DNA of 64,000 bases. Source: Spirochaetales bacterium. GTDB lineage: Bacteria; Spirochaetota; Spirochaetia; Sphaerochaetales; Sphaerochaetaceae. This document shows positions 8,477 to 17,763 of the stretch, one piece after another. Made by a program: the position numbers and the translations under genes. Each line of letters starts with the position of its first letter. Position 1 is the stretch's first letter. The stretch is from positions 248,001-312,000 of the forward strand of contig JAHDQJ010000006.1 of the NCBI GenBank assembly GCA_018433865.1, read 5' to 3'. The notes beneath the pieces are model-generated. The model saw only the letters and a list, made by a program, of their open reading frames with translations. It was not told where the DNA came from and did not search any database.

Positions 8477-10969
8477 ATGGGAAATGCAACAATATTGGTC
8501 ATCGGTGTATCTGACTCCGACCTTTCCCGGATTTCGGAGAGTTTGGCAGCATACAGGATCCTTGCCGCGTGTGATGTGACGCAAGCCTACGGGATGCTCG
8601 AAAGACAGCAGACGATCCAGATCGTGATCATTGATCTCGACATGCCCGATTCGCGTGGCATGCAGCTCCTTGCCATGGTGAAATCCGAACCCAGGTTCTC
8701 CTCCACTCACGTCATCATCCTGACCCGTAGCGATGATCCTGACCAGGAAATTTCCGGATTGCGGCTCGGTGCGGACGACTATCTGCGCAAGCCGATCCTG
8801 AAGGAGACGCTTCGGGCACGGATCGACATGCATTTCGAGCTTGCCAAGCAAAAAGTCCTGGAACAGCAGCTCAAGGACCAAGGACAGCTGTTCAATGCCA
8901 TCTTCCAGCAAGCTCCCATCGGTATTACGATCTCCCATGACAGTGAACCGCGCAGCGATGGGAGTGACGACCTGTTCGATGTGAATCCGCTGTTCGAGCG
9001 GATCACCGGAAGAAGCAAGGACGAGCTCATCAGTCTCGGATGGTTGAATATCACCCACCCGGATGATCGTGCACGGGACCTGCAGTACTACATGCAACTG
9101 CAGGAGGGACAGATTCCCAGTTATGAGATGGAGAAACGGTACCTGAGGCCCGATGGCTCAAGCGTATGGGTACAGATGATCGTAGCTCCGCTCAAGGTAT
9201 CGGGAACGAAATCGTTCAACCATATTTGCCTCGTCCAGGATATCTCGAAACGGAAGGAGATCGAACAGACCTTGGCTGAGAGCGAACGGAGCAAGTCGGT
9301 ACTGCTCGCACATCTGCCCGGGATGGCATATCGGTGCAACTATGATCATGATTGGACGATGCAATTCGTCAGCGAAGGTTGTCATGAGCTGACCGGGTAT
9401 GCCTCGGATGAGTTGTTGCACAACAGGAGCATCTCGTACAATGAGTTGATCGCTCCGGAGTACCGTGACTACCTGTGGCAAAAGTGGGAGTTGACGCTTT
9501 CCCACCGGGAACAATTCAGAAGCGAGTATGAGATCATCACTGCTCGGGGCATCCGCAAGTGGGTCCTCGAGCTGGGGCAGGGAATCTTCAACGGACAGGG
9601 AGAGATCGATGCCCTCGAGGGGATCATCCTTGATATATCCGAGCAGAAGCGGGTCGAGGATGAGTTGACCTACCACACCGAGCATGAAATCTGGACCGGA
9701 TTATACAACCGCCGCTATTTCGAGAGCCTGCTTCGTCACGATGCGATTGTCTTCAACGAAGGCTCGCGGGCGGTCATCTCGGTCAATCTCAGTTCGGTGC
9801 AGATCCTGAGCATGAGCTACGGTTTCCAGTACAGCCAGGATATCATCCGACGTGCAGCCGACGCTTTGAAGGAACTGTGCAGCACTTCCGTCCAACTGTT
9901 CAATACCTACGAATCACGATTCGTTTTCTACGTGAAGGGGTATGCCGGCAGAGCACAACTGCATGCCTTGTGTACGAAGGTCAATGACATGCTTGCTTCC
10001 CTGTTGGCCATTGAGCGGATAGGGTGGGGAATCGGAGTCATCGAGATTGACGATTGGAACAAACATGATGTGGACTTGTTGCTGAAAAACCTGCTCATCG
10101 CATCTGAGAAATCGCTTGCCAACTTCGAGCAGGATATCGGAATCGTCTACTTCGACAAGGTGATGGAGAAACAGATTGCCCGTGAGGAAGAAATCACCTC
10201 CGAACTCTTCCGGATAGCAGATGGCGAAGCTCCCGGGAATCTCTTCCTTCACTATCAACCGATCATTGATCTTGCATCAGATACCATTTGCGGATTCGAG
10301 GCTCTCGCCCGCATGAGAAGCGAGGCGTTGGGCAATGTGCCTCCGCTTGAATTCATCCCGATCGCGGAGAAGACCAAACTCATCATACCGCTCGGTGAGA
10401 TGATCATCCTCCAGGCCTTCCGATTCCTCAATGAACTGGCGGTGCATGGACACGGATCAGTTGCTGTCTCGATCAATATCTCTGCGCTCCAACTGCTTCA
10501 CAAAGGGTTCGTCGACAAGCTTTTCACCATGATCCACGACACCAAGGTTGATCCTCGGAACGTCAGCCTGGAGATCACGGAGTCGATCCTCGTCTCGAAT
10601 TATCAGGAGATCAATCGGGTTCTCGGCCAGATCCAGCATCTGGGCATCCAAATTGCTCTCGATGATTTCGGTACCGGCTACTCTTCTCTCTCGAGGGAGC
10701 GTGAGCTGAATGTGAGTTGCATCAAGATAGACAAGTATTTCATTGATAAGCTCCTTATCTTGAGCCATGAGGAGTCCATCACCGGAGATATCATCTCCAT
10801 GGCACACAAGATGGGGCATTGTGTCGTCGCAGAAGGCATCGAACATGAGAGGCAGATGCACTACTTGAGGATGTTCGGTTGTGACAAGATCCAAGGGTAC
10901 CTGATCAGCAAGCCGGTCGGTTCCCGGGAAGCGCTCAAGCTGCTTGGGGACCAGAAGTGCGACACGTGA
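8477..10969 (+). CDS. Response regulator with two PAS domains, degenerate GGDEF and active-looking EAL domain
   Basis: This 830-residue cytoplasmic signalling protein probably hydrolyses cyclic di-GMP. The receiver domain (1-125) keeps the acidic pocket and phosphoacceptor D53 (IIDLDMPDS). Two PAS modules follow (about 145-270 and 280-400; each ends in a DIS(K/E) linker). The GGDEF domain (405-560) has YESRF where the GGDEF motif should be, so it cannot make c-di-GMP. The EAL domain (575-825) keeps FEALARM, the SINIS asparagine, LEITES, ALDDFGTGYSSL, KIDKYF, VAEGIE and IQGYLISKP. Start at 8477 is preferred over 8426 because AGGAG lies 6 bp upstream and the receiver begins there. No sensor kinase is adjacent. 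Confidence 0.92.
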   Translation: MGNATILVIGVSDSDLSRISESLAAYRILAACDVTQAYGMLERQQTIQIVIIDLDMPDSRGMQLLAMVKSEPRFSSTHVIILTRSDDPDQEISGLRLGADDYLRKPILKETLRARIDMHFELAKQKVLEQQLKDQGQLFNAIFQQAPIGITISHDSEPRSDGSDDLFDVNPLFERITGRSKDELISLGWLNITHPDDRARDLQYYMQLQEGQIPSYEMEKRYLRPDGSSVWVQMIVAPLKVSGTKSFNHICLVQDISKRKEIEQTLAESERSKSVLLAHLPGMAYRCNYDHDWTMQFVSEGCHELTGYASDELLHNRSISYNELIAPEYRDYLWQKWELTLSHREQFRSEYEIITARGIRKWVLELGQGIFNGQGEIDALEGIILDISEQKRVEDELTYHTEHEIWTGLYNRRYFESLLRHDAIVFNEGSRAVISVNLSSVQILSMSYGFQYSQDIIRRAADALKELCSTSVQLFNTYESRFVFYVKGYAGRAQLHALCTKVNDMLASLLAIERIGWGIGVIEIDDWNKHDVDLLLKNLLIASEKSLANFEQDIGIVYFDKVMEKQIAREEEITSELFRIADGEAPGNLFLHYQPIIDLASDTICGFEALARMRSEALGNVPPLEFIPIAEKTKLIIPLGEMIILQAFRFLNELAVHGHGSVAVSINISALQLLHKGFVDKLFTMIHDTKVDPRNVSLEITESILVSNYQEINRVLGQIQHLGIQIALDDFGTGYSSLSRERELNVSCIKIDKYFIDKLLILSHEESITGDIISMAHKMGHCVVAEGIEHERQMHYLRMFGCDKIQGYLISKPVGSREALKLLGDQKCDT

Positions 10970-11045
10970 GCCATTAGTGGGTAACACCGGAAAAAATCCT
11001 TGTCTGCGCGTCAAGTACCTGTCAATATGGATTTGGGGTAAGCGT

Positions 11046-11573
11046 GTGGTCATCAAGAGACGGTTGGCGGTGGCGATTTTCCTTGTGTGTGCATGCCAAG
11101 TCGTGTTCCCAGGTTCTTCGGACCGTTCCATCGGCTTCGGGGCTTCAGTGTTCTCCAGCACAGTGACGCTACGATATGCCATCGGGAAAGTCGCACTGGA
11201 TGCCTCGGTGCAGTACCCAATCGTTCCGGCCCTCGTGGTGATGGCCATGGAGGGGACATGCATGCCCGCGCTTTTCGTGTGGAGCCTCGGTGCATATGGC
11301 GAGGTGTACGAGGGTAATCGCTTCTCCCTTTGGGCAGGTCCCTCCGTATGGACGATCACGAAGGCGTTCGCGCGTATGGTGGTCACTACCTATGGTGTGG
11401 ACGTGCAGTTGGTTTTTGATCCTCGGAAGGATTCGGAATACTGGTCGCTCGGATTCATGATTCCGATGATATTGCAGGGGGAGATGGTACATTCCGATTC
11501 TTCGGTTGCATGGGCTTGGGAGGAGTTCGGTCTTGCCATTGTCCCGACCGTACGGGTGATGTGGAGATTCTAG
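11046..11573 (+). CDS. Predicted exported outer-membrane-type protein, 175 aa
   Basis: I place the start at a GTG with GGGGTA upstream, which gives a clear signal peptide (VVIKRRLAVAIFLVCACQVV). The rest alternates hydrophobic and polar residues with glycine and aromatic residues (SLGAYGEVYEGNRFSLWAGP) and ends in VRVMWRF. A terminal aromatic is typical of small beta-barrel or autotransporter-like outer membrane proteins. The family is not recognised. The gene resembles in style the 186-residue protein at 18915-19475. Confidence 0.6.
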   Translation: MVIKRRLAVAIFLVCACQVVFPGSSDRSIGFGASVFSSTVTLRYAIGKVALDASVQYPIVPALVVMAMEGTCMPALFVWSLGAYGEVYEGNRFSLWAGPSVWTITKAFARMVVTTYGVDVQLVFDPRKDSEYWSLGFMIPMILQGEMVHSDSSVAWAWEEFGLAIVPTVRVMWRF

Positions 11574-11630
11574 GAAGCTTCGACACACCTGGATTGTTCC
11601 CGTACGGAATGTGTTCGGACAGGAGGGAGT

Positions 11631-12164
11631 ATGAAAAAAGTAGGTGTGCGTATCTTGGTGGTGTTGTTGTGCATGCCCATGGTATTCGCAAATCCGACCG
11701 AGACCGACTCTTTACCGGAGGGGATGCCAAAGGCGCAAGAGTTCACGCGTGTGACCATCGGCCTCACCTCGGTGCTGTATGTGGCACTTGCAGAGTTCTC
11801 CTACATGATGGGGGAGGAAATTCCCGGTATGTCCGGCTCTGTGGACTTCATGGGAAACACCACGGATGTCTCATGGAGCGACTGCGATCTCGGTGCACTC
11901 TTCAGTGAAGATCCTTCGGATGCAGGCAGCATGATCATCAAGCATGGGACACACAAGGTGCACATCGCAGGGGATACGCTGGAGAATATGATCGATGTGA
12001 CCATCTCCTATCACCAGGATGATGAGCTCGGGGGAACCTACCATATCGAGTATCTGTCCCGGACAGTGCATTACGGTGAGGAGGGGGAACACGAGGAGGT
12101 CGTCGCCTTCCTGGTGGATGGCAAGGACATCCAGGATTCGATCGAGGCTCTTGAGAACTTGTGA
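11631..12164 (+). CDS. Hypothetical exported protein, 177 aa
   Basis: The ATG has an AGGAGGG ribosome site. The N-terminus is a signal peptide (MKKVGVRILVVLLCMPMVFA) with a probable cleavage at VFA-NPTE. The mature protein is acidic and beta-rich, with no known motif. It is 57 bp downstream of another exported protein and may share its transcript. The helicase gene converges on it from the other strand. Confidence 0.7.
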   Translation: MKKVGVRILVVLLCMPMVFANPTETDSLPEGMPKAQEFTRVTIGLTSVLYVALAEFSYMMGEEIPGMSGSVDFMGNTTDVSWSDCDLGALFSEDPSDAGSMIIKHGTHKVHIAGDTLENMIDVTISYHQDDELGGTYHIEYLSRTVHYGEEGEHEEVVAFLVDGKDIQDSIEALENL

Positions 12165-12200
12165 CATGCAGCCTGATGGTTCTGGGCATCGGAAGGAATA

Positions 12201-13814
12201 TCAACACGTACCGTTCGCCCGTGCAACTCGCAGACGTGCCATGCGGACCATGCAGATCAAATAGTTGTGTTCTGACCGGTTCTTTGCCTGTTCCGCCCTG
12301 TGTTCCAAAGTAGCTACATCAAGGAGCCAGTCAGTCCTGAGTTTTCCCATCCCAAGGAAAGCCTTCAACCACATCATGTGATTCTCCGGAAGTTGTTTGC
12401 TTGACTCCACCTCAATGATCTCATTGACCAGATCATCATACCGTGGGAATCGCATGGTTGCGCTACTGTCCGAATAATACAGCTCCTGTACACATAATCC
12501 TTCCTGGTTATCAAGGAATCTCCCATCATCCTCGACGGTTTCCATGAGATACAGGAGGAACAGGCTGGCAAGGTCCTTCCCTTCGGATTTCCTCACGATA
12601 CGACCCAGGCGTTGGACTCGTTGCCGTTCGGCTGAGGTTCCGGATGTAATGATTCCGATGTCAGCTGCAGGAACGTCGAATCCCTCGTCAAGAGCTTTGC
12701 AGCACACAAGTATTCTGGCCGATGCAAACTTGTACCGCTCCATGGCTTGACTCTTCGCTTGTTCTCCCATCTGGCTATGATACCGCACTACCTCCCCAGG
12801 GTATCGTGCTTCCAGCATCAGAAAAAGTTCTTCTGTCTGACGTATCCTTTCCGTGAAGATGATGATCTTCGAAGTGGGATCCGCTGCGTCGATGATGTCG
12901 AGCGTACAATCTATCCGGATGGTTGACTCATGAAGCACCGCTCTCCGCTTATACAGGAGAATCAGCAGTTTCCTCGCATCCGAAGCCATGACCATATCCT
13001 GTGAGCGGGCCACGCGACGCACCACCATGAGAAACTCCTGTCGGTCGATATGTTTGGGCATGAGCCTCTTTTTCAGTCGGTTTGTCAGTTTGTTTATCGC
13101 GAATGTGAGTCGTTCATAGAGATCCAGGTCATTGGGAGGCAATGCTATGCCGACCCGATAGAGTACGCATCCGGTGATGATCTGTTGGCGAATTGCATCA
13201 GAGAAATCGTAACTGAAGATCAGGGGGCCCAAGGCAGGAACGAGAATTCTTTCGAAATCCTCTGTCTGTGGGGTGGCGGAAAGACCGATGGTGTACAACC
13301 TATCCGATTGTTCCTTCCGCAATCCGGGAATGAACTCGAAGATCCTTCTGTTCTCCTCGCTTGCATAGTGGTGACACTCGTCGGCAATGATCAATACCGG
13401 AGCTCCTGAGCGAAGCAATGCAAGCATATGCAAGGAAAACGTTTGCCTGGCTGAGTTGATGACATAGAGCATGATCTTCCTGTCAGGCGAATCTTTATGA
13501 CTCCCCTGCCAAATGCCGATGTCCTTTCGAGAGATTCCCAAGGAACCCCCTTGTTCCAAGATCACATTTCTCCATTGCTTGACCATGAATAGTTTCGGAA
13601 GGATGATTCGGACCTTCAAGCATCCTCCATGAACCTTGTCAAGTTCACGAAAGCCTCCCAATGCCATGAAAGTCTTTCCGGCTCCGGTGACGACTTGCAC
13701 GATTCCACGCCCACCGTGTTCCAACCACGTTTCGATGCACTCTGTCTGCCATCGATAGGGTGATAGATCCACGGCAATTTCCTCCCCGGTACGGCTTTTA
13801 TACTGTGGTATCAT
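12201..13814 (-). CDS. Superfamily 2 DEAD/DEAH-type helicase (RadD-like)
   Basis: This 537-residue helicase has Walker A VVTGAGKT (about residue 40), motif II DECHH, motif III LSATP, and in the second RecA domain IIIFTER, GFDVPAADI and motif VI QRVQRLGRIVRKS. The N-terminal YRWQTECIETWL is a Q-motif-like segment. It is transcribed away from a three-gene ATPase operon that begins about 70 bp beyond its start. A TATAAT box for it lies on the minus strand at 13843-13838. No good ribosome site precedes the ATG, so the message may be nearly leaderless. I infer that it is the helicase component of the adjacent system. Confidence 0.88.
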   Translation of the reverse strand: MIPQYKSRTGEEIAVDLSPYRWQTECIETWLEHGGRGIVQVVTGAGKTFMALGGFRELDKVHGGCLKVRIILPKLFMVKQWRNVILEQGGSLGISRKDIGIWQGSHKDSPDRKIMLYVINSARQTFSLHMLALLRSGAPVLIIADECHHYASEENRRIFEFIPGLRKEQSDRLYTIGLSATPQTEDFERILVPALGPLIFSYDFSDAIRQQIITGCVLYRVGIALPPNDLDLYERLTFAINKLTNRLKKRLMPKHIDRQEFLMVVRRVARSQDMVMASDARKLLILLYKRRAVLHESTIRIDCTLDIIDAADPTSKIIIFTERIRQTEELFLMLEARYPGEVVRYHSQMGEQAKSQAMERYKFASARILVCCKALDEGFDVPAADIGIITSGTSAERQRVQRLGRIVRKSEGKDLASLFLLYLMETVEDDGRFLDNQEGLCVQELYYSDSSATMRFPRYDDLVNEIIEVESSKQLPENHMMWLKAFLGMGKLRTDWLLDVATLEHRAEQAKNRSEHNYLICMVRMARLRVARANGTC

Positions 13815-13886
13815 TCATGATACTTGCATTGACACGGATTATAGCATAGCATCAAAAATCATTCTTACATGAAAAAGAGGTCGCCG

Positions 13887-14654
13887 ATGGATTATGAGAT
13901 GCTGTATGCACAGACTCAACAGCTTTTGAAAAAGTGGAAGGACACATCTTCCTTGATGGCAAAATATCAAAGGAGCTTGGCAAAGGCATTCGAATCGGGA
14001 GATCTCAAGGCCGCGAACAGGGATATCGAGTCAGTGACAGCAGTTGCAAGAGAAGCTTCCGATATGCTCGGACTGATGGAACACACGTTGGATGGATTTG
14101 ATCCCAAAGCATATCTGGAGAGTGGTGATTACACTGAGCATCTGCTCGCAGCATGTCGTGAGCAAGGTGTCGATGTAGTCGGTACGTTTCCAAACTTTGA
14201 GATGTTCCCTTTCAAAGTCAGGATCGATGTGGAAAATCAGGATATCTATCTTGATCGGAAGAAGATTTCTTGCATGAGGCCGCAGCATTTTGTACAGACG
14301 GTCAAGACGGGCAGGGATCGCCTGATGAAGGTTTCGTTCAATGCCAGTCAATTCGTTCACGAATTGTCCACTGTATATGATATCGCGGTGATGAAGCTCG
14401 GCAAGCATGCGGATGCAGACATATACTTGAGCACTCTCTATAAGTTCTTGGTCCCGATGAGTCGTGCACGGAAGGAGTATGACCTTCAAAGCTTTGCGTT
14501 CGATCTGGCCAGATTATATGACGCGGAACCGGTGATGACGAAAGATGGCCGATCCTATCAATTCGGGCCGAGCAGACAGAATGCGAAGGCCATCAGGATC
14601 TTGGATCGGGAAGGTCATGAAGAGTATTTGGCCACGATTCGATTCTATGCCTGA
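13887..14654 (+). CDS. Hypothetical protein, first gene of the helicase/ATPase system
   Basis: This 255-residue soluble protein is not recognised. Residues 1-75 are predicted helical and coiled-coil-like (LYAQTQQLLKKWKD, KYQRSLAKAFESGD). A mixed middle region follows (DVVGTFPNFEMFPFKVRID, DIYLDRKKISCM), then a charged helical part and a C-terminal stretch ending YLATIRFYA. I use the ATG at 13887 because AAGAGG lies 6 bp upstream; an in-frame ATG at 13869 has none. The stop overlaps the ATPase reading frame by a few bases. It occupies the place held by the TerB-like gene in Shango-type loci, but I see no TerB motif. It could be a scaffold or DNA-end-binding subunit. Confidence 0.78.
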   Translation: MDYEMLYAQTQQLLKKWKDTSSLMAKYQRSLAKAFESGDLKAANRDIESVTAVAREASDMLGLMEHTLDGFDPKAYLESGDYTEHLLAACREQGVDVVGTFPNFEMFPFKVRIDVENQDIYLDRKKISCMRPQHFVQTVKTGRDRLMKVSFNASQFVHELSTVYDIAVMKLGKHADADIYLSTLYKFLVPMSRARKEYDLQSFAFDLARLYDAEPVMTKDGRSYQFGPSRQNAKAIRILDREGHEEYLATIRFYA

Positions 14655-14671
14655 TGCGTGCGGGAGGTTGC

Positions 14672-15922
14672 ATGGAAACAGGAACTAGTGCGGGGTATCT
14701 GGATCAGCATAATTCGACCATAGTCAGACTGACACAAGGTGAGGCTCCGGAAGGAGATTCCCTCCTTGCGCAACTTTCAGTGGGAACAGACTTCATCGGT
14801 GATTTCTTGCGGGACAGGTACCTCCGGGAATTCCTCCCGGCAGGCGGGAGCAAGATAAAGTTCCTGACGGGACAGCCGGGAAGTGGCAAGACACATACGT
14901 TGCATATGATTTCCATGATGGCGAGACAAGAAGGATTCGTCACCATACGATTCTCAGCGAGAAACACTTGGTTGCATGATTTCAAGGAAATCTACCTTGA
15001 GATACTCAGGCAATCGGATCTTGATGCATTGCTGGCTTCTTGCAGTCGAATCATCATCGAATCACTGGGATTCGATCCCAACGATATTCCCGAAGGTACC
15101 ACATTCATCGATTACTTGGGACAACGGGGACAAGGTGATGCGCTGACTCGACGCGAAATTCGGCTTCAATTGAGAAAGTTGTTCATGGACAACAAACTTC
15201 TGGACAACAATTTCGCACTCGCCTGCAGCCTACTCTGCGGAGGGATGCTTGGGCATCCATTCTTGGAGAACCAAAGCAGAATGACGTTGCTCGGATGGTT
15301 GCATGGTGACAAGTCGATCAAACTGGCCGCCTTGCGACCCTTGGGCCTTTCCGCTTCGCGAGTCACCAAGTTCAATGCCCGTCATATGCTTCGTTCACTG
15401 TCCGAAGTCGTTCGGTTCAGTGGACACAAGGGATTGCTGGTCTGTATCGACAATCTGGAAGTCTTGGTGGATAAGTCCAGCCTGAATCCCATGCATTACA
15501 CGAAAATGAAGCGTGATGATACGTATGAGAGCTTTCGGCAATTGATCGATGACATTGACAATTTCAGGAACATCATGTTCCTCATGGCGTTTGACAAGGC
15601 TCTGTTGGACAATGAGAATACTGGTATCAAATCGTATCAAGCGCTTTGGATGCGGATCCAGAATGAGATTACGGGCGACCGCATCAATCGGTTCAGTGAT
15701 ATCCTGGATCTCGACGCCGTGGCACTGCAAGTATATTCTCCCCAGATGCTCGTTGAGATGTCGAGAAAACTCGCTCAGGTAGTGAATGGCATCGAAGTAC
15801 AGGCACAGCCTATTGACGAGCGGAAGGCTATGGAGGTATTGCGAATGGCACGGCTGGGAGGAGCCTCGATCCCCAGGCTGGTCAATCGCATGACCATGGA
15901 AACCACCGGAGGAGCATCATGA
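14672..15922 (+). CDS. P-loop ATPase, BREX/DUF2791-like, subunit 1
   Basis: This 416-residue AAA-like ATPase has Walker A LTGQPGSGKTHTLH (near residue 75) and a Walker B strand LLVCIDNLEVLV (near residue 260), followed by a regulatory helix and a C-terminal winged-helix-like tail (MEVLRMARLGGASIPRLV). The pattern of hydrophobic strand, long alpha segment and FMAFDKALLDN resembles BrxD/DUF2791 ATPases, but more distantly than the next gene. GGGAGG precedes the ATG. The stop overlaps the next gene in an ATGA junction, so the two ATPases are made together and probably form a complex. Confidence 0.8.
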   Translation: METGTSAGYLDQHNSTIVRLTQGEAPEGDSLLAQLSVGTDFIGDFLRDRYLREFLPAGGSKIKFLTGQPGSGKTHTLHMISMMARQEGFVTIRFSARNTWLHDFKEIYLEILRQSDLDALLASCSRIIIESLGFDPNDIPEGTTFIDYLGQRGQGDALTRREIRLQLRKLFMDNKLLDNNFALACSLLCGGMLGHPFLENQSRMTLLGWLHGDKSIKLAALRPLGLSASRVTKFNARHMLRSLSEVVRFSGHKGLLVCIDNLEVLVDKSSLNPMHYTKMKRDDTYESFRQLIDDIDNFRNIMFLMAFDKALLDNENTGIKSYQALWMRIQNEITGDRINRFSDILDLDAVALQVYSPQMLVEMSRKLAQVVNGIEVQAQPIDERKAMEVLRMARLGGASIPRLVNRMTMETTGGAS

Positions 15923-17124
15923 CGTTCGATTATCCAGCCCGACATATGATAGAAGCATTACGATCCGGCATTCCTTCCCGGGCAGTAGGCCGCTATTTTT
16001 CCGAATCTCGCGGAGAAATCTTGCAAGAGATCATCCACGATCTTGATGGTGTACGTACCAGCGGAGTTTCCAAAGGCAGAGTCATCAATGGCAAGTACGG
16101 CGAGGGAAAGACCCACCTCCTGAATACCGTTTTCAGTCTTGCTCATTCACATAACATGGTGGTATCGATGATCTCTTTGAGCAAAGAGACTCCTTTTGAC
16201 AAGCTGTATCATGTATATAAGAGTATCGTTAACAATACGTATCTGCCTAACCACATACAACCGGGTTTCATGGAAGAATTCGAAGCCTTGACCCCTAGCA
16301 GCCAACAGAGCAATGAATTGTTGCTGTATGCTGCAAAGCAACTTGAGACTGATCGTCTGTACTATGTGCTCAGGGCTTTTCTCAACTCGGACGATCAGGA
16401 TGAGCGTTACTTGCTGCAAACGGATCTTGAGGGAGATTTTGTTGCAAACCTGCAGGTTAAGCAAATCTACGGCAGGATATTCGGAGAGAAGATAAAATTC
16501 TCGGTGAACTTTGTGAAATCTCAGCATTACCAGGATTATTTTGCGTTCTTGAGCCGTTTCTTTCTCAGTTTGGGATACTCGGGATGGGTGTTGCTGTTCG
16601 ATGAGACTGAACTGACCGGGAGACTTGGAAAGAAGACACGTCTGAAAGCCTATGCAAACATGGCCGAGTTCCTCTTCCCCAACAAGAGGTTCTCATCTAT
16701 GTACAGTCTTTTTGCTATCAGCTCCTCATACACGGAAGATGTGATAGAAGGCAAACACGAGTTCGAGAGCTTGCAGGAATGGTATCCCGGTGAATCGGGC
16801 AAACCTATCCGCCTAGTGCTGGAGGCACTGTCCAACTCGACCCAGCTTGTTCCGCTCACAAAATCCGAGATACGTGAAATCGTGCTGCGACTCATTGATT
16901 TTCATGGTCGCTCCTATGCGTGGACACCTCAAGTGGATATTGACGATCTCTTGCAGGTAGTGGATTCGAGCGGATATCTCCTTCGGACGAAAATCCGTTC
17001 TGCCATCGAATACCTGGATCAGTTGTACCAGTACGGAGACGCCGGTTCCTCATCAGTACAGTCGGTCTATAGTGGAACACTCGATGAGGATGATATGCCT
17101 GAGTTGGATGATATCTTGCAGTGA
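15919..17124 (+). CDS. BREX-type ATP-binding protein (DUF2791/BrxD-like), subunit 2
   Basis: This 401-residue protein has the DUF2791 pattern: an N-terminal segment IEALRSGIPSRAVGRYFSE, Walker A GKYGEGKTHLLN (about residue 60), SLSKETPFDKLYHVYKSIV, and Walker B GWVLLFDETELTG (about residue 230). This is the ATPase family found in BREX (BrxD) and in the Shango defence system (SngB). It overlaps the preceding ATPase by 4 bp (ATGA). The C-terminus is acidic. Together with the divergent helicase it defines a candidate DNA-targeting defence module. Confidence 0.85.
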   Translation: MTFDYPARHMIEALRSGIPSRAVGRYFSESRGEILQEIIHDLDGVRTSGVSKGRVINGKYGEGKTHLLNTVFSLAHSHNMVVSMISLSKETPFDKLYHVYKSIVNNTYLPNHIQPGFMEEFEALTPSSQQSNELLLYAAKQLETDRLYYVLRAFLNSDDQDERYLLQTDLEGDFVANLQVKQIYGRIFGEKIKFSVNFVKSQHYQDYFAFLSRFFLSLGYSGWVLLFDETELTGRLGKKTRLKAYANMAEFLFPNKRFSSMYSLFAISSSYTEDVIEGKHEFESLQEWYPGESGKPIRLVLEALSNSTQLVPLTKSEIREIVLRLIDFHGRSYAWTPQVDIDDLLQVVDSSGYLLRTKIRSAIEYLDQLYQYGDAGSSSVQSVYSGTLDEDDMPELDDILQ

Positions 17125-17305
17125 TTCGATAGCAACCTGGAATTCTCCGGTACGCTTGATCGAATCTGATTCCGAATGAGCGGTGAAAGTCCGCAAGCCA
17201 TGTCCATCCCTGAGGATAGGAAAGCATAGGTAGCCTCGACACAGTTGTGTGTATCAGCGCTTCAGTACACGATATGCAGTTCTTCTCCCAACAGAGACCA
17301 ACCGT

Positions 17306-17659
17306 TCATGGGCGGCTGCCGGTTGCTGGATCATAGGCGAACTCATGGTGCATGTGTATGTCCTTCACCTGAAGATGCAAGGTCTTTCCCTCGAGGAAAC
17401 AACACTTGAGCAGGGGCCTGCCGTTGCTCATGCGCAGCGTGATCCCTTCGGACAGACGCCGCATGTCATGCTCGTCATGAGAGATCCTCTTTCCGGTGAA
17501 CGGGCTGTACGTCGGTTTCAGGTGATCTTGTGAGATCACGGAATCATCATTCTCGATCGAGATGGTGATGCGTACTTCATCCTGGTACGGATAGACGTAG
17601 GCCCGAAGGTAGGTTCTCATGTCCAAGGCAATCTGAAGCACCGGGAGATCTTCATCCAT
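17306..17659 (-). CDS. Hypothetical protein, 117 aa
   Basis: The family is not recognised. The product is soluble and beta-rich in its first half (YLRAYVYPYQDEVRITISI), with a basic, charged centre and several histidines near the end (HLQVKDIHMHHEF). A GGAAAG sequence is a modest ribosome site. It lies between the end of the ATPase operon and the prenyltransferase-like gene. A competing plus-strand frame at 17249-17533 has poorer composition. Confidence 0.5.
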   Translation of the reverse strand: MDEDLPVLQIALDMRTYLRAYVYPYQDEVRITISIENDDSVISQDHLKPTYSPFTGKRISHDEHDMRRLSEGITLRMSNGRPLLKCCFLEGKTLHLQVKDIHMHHEFAYDPATGSRP

Positions 17660-17763
17660 GGCTTTCCATCATAGTGATGTAATCGAAGAGTGTCAAAAGA
17701 CAAGATTCCCTGAAACAGGGAAAATTCACACAATGAGCCGAATGCAGGGGTGCCTTGGTGCGC

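Noticed and set aside
17125-17300. Sequence with GCGGTGAAAGTCCGC and other possible stems after the ATPase operon, reminiscent of group II intron RNA
   Set aside because: No reverse transcriptase, no domain V and only short stems are visible; too weak to call.
17249-17533. Plus-strand frame of 94 codons opposite the 117-residue gene
   Set aside because: No ribosome site and less protein-like composition than the minus-strand frame.
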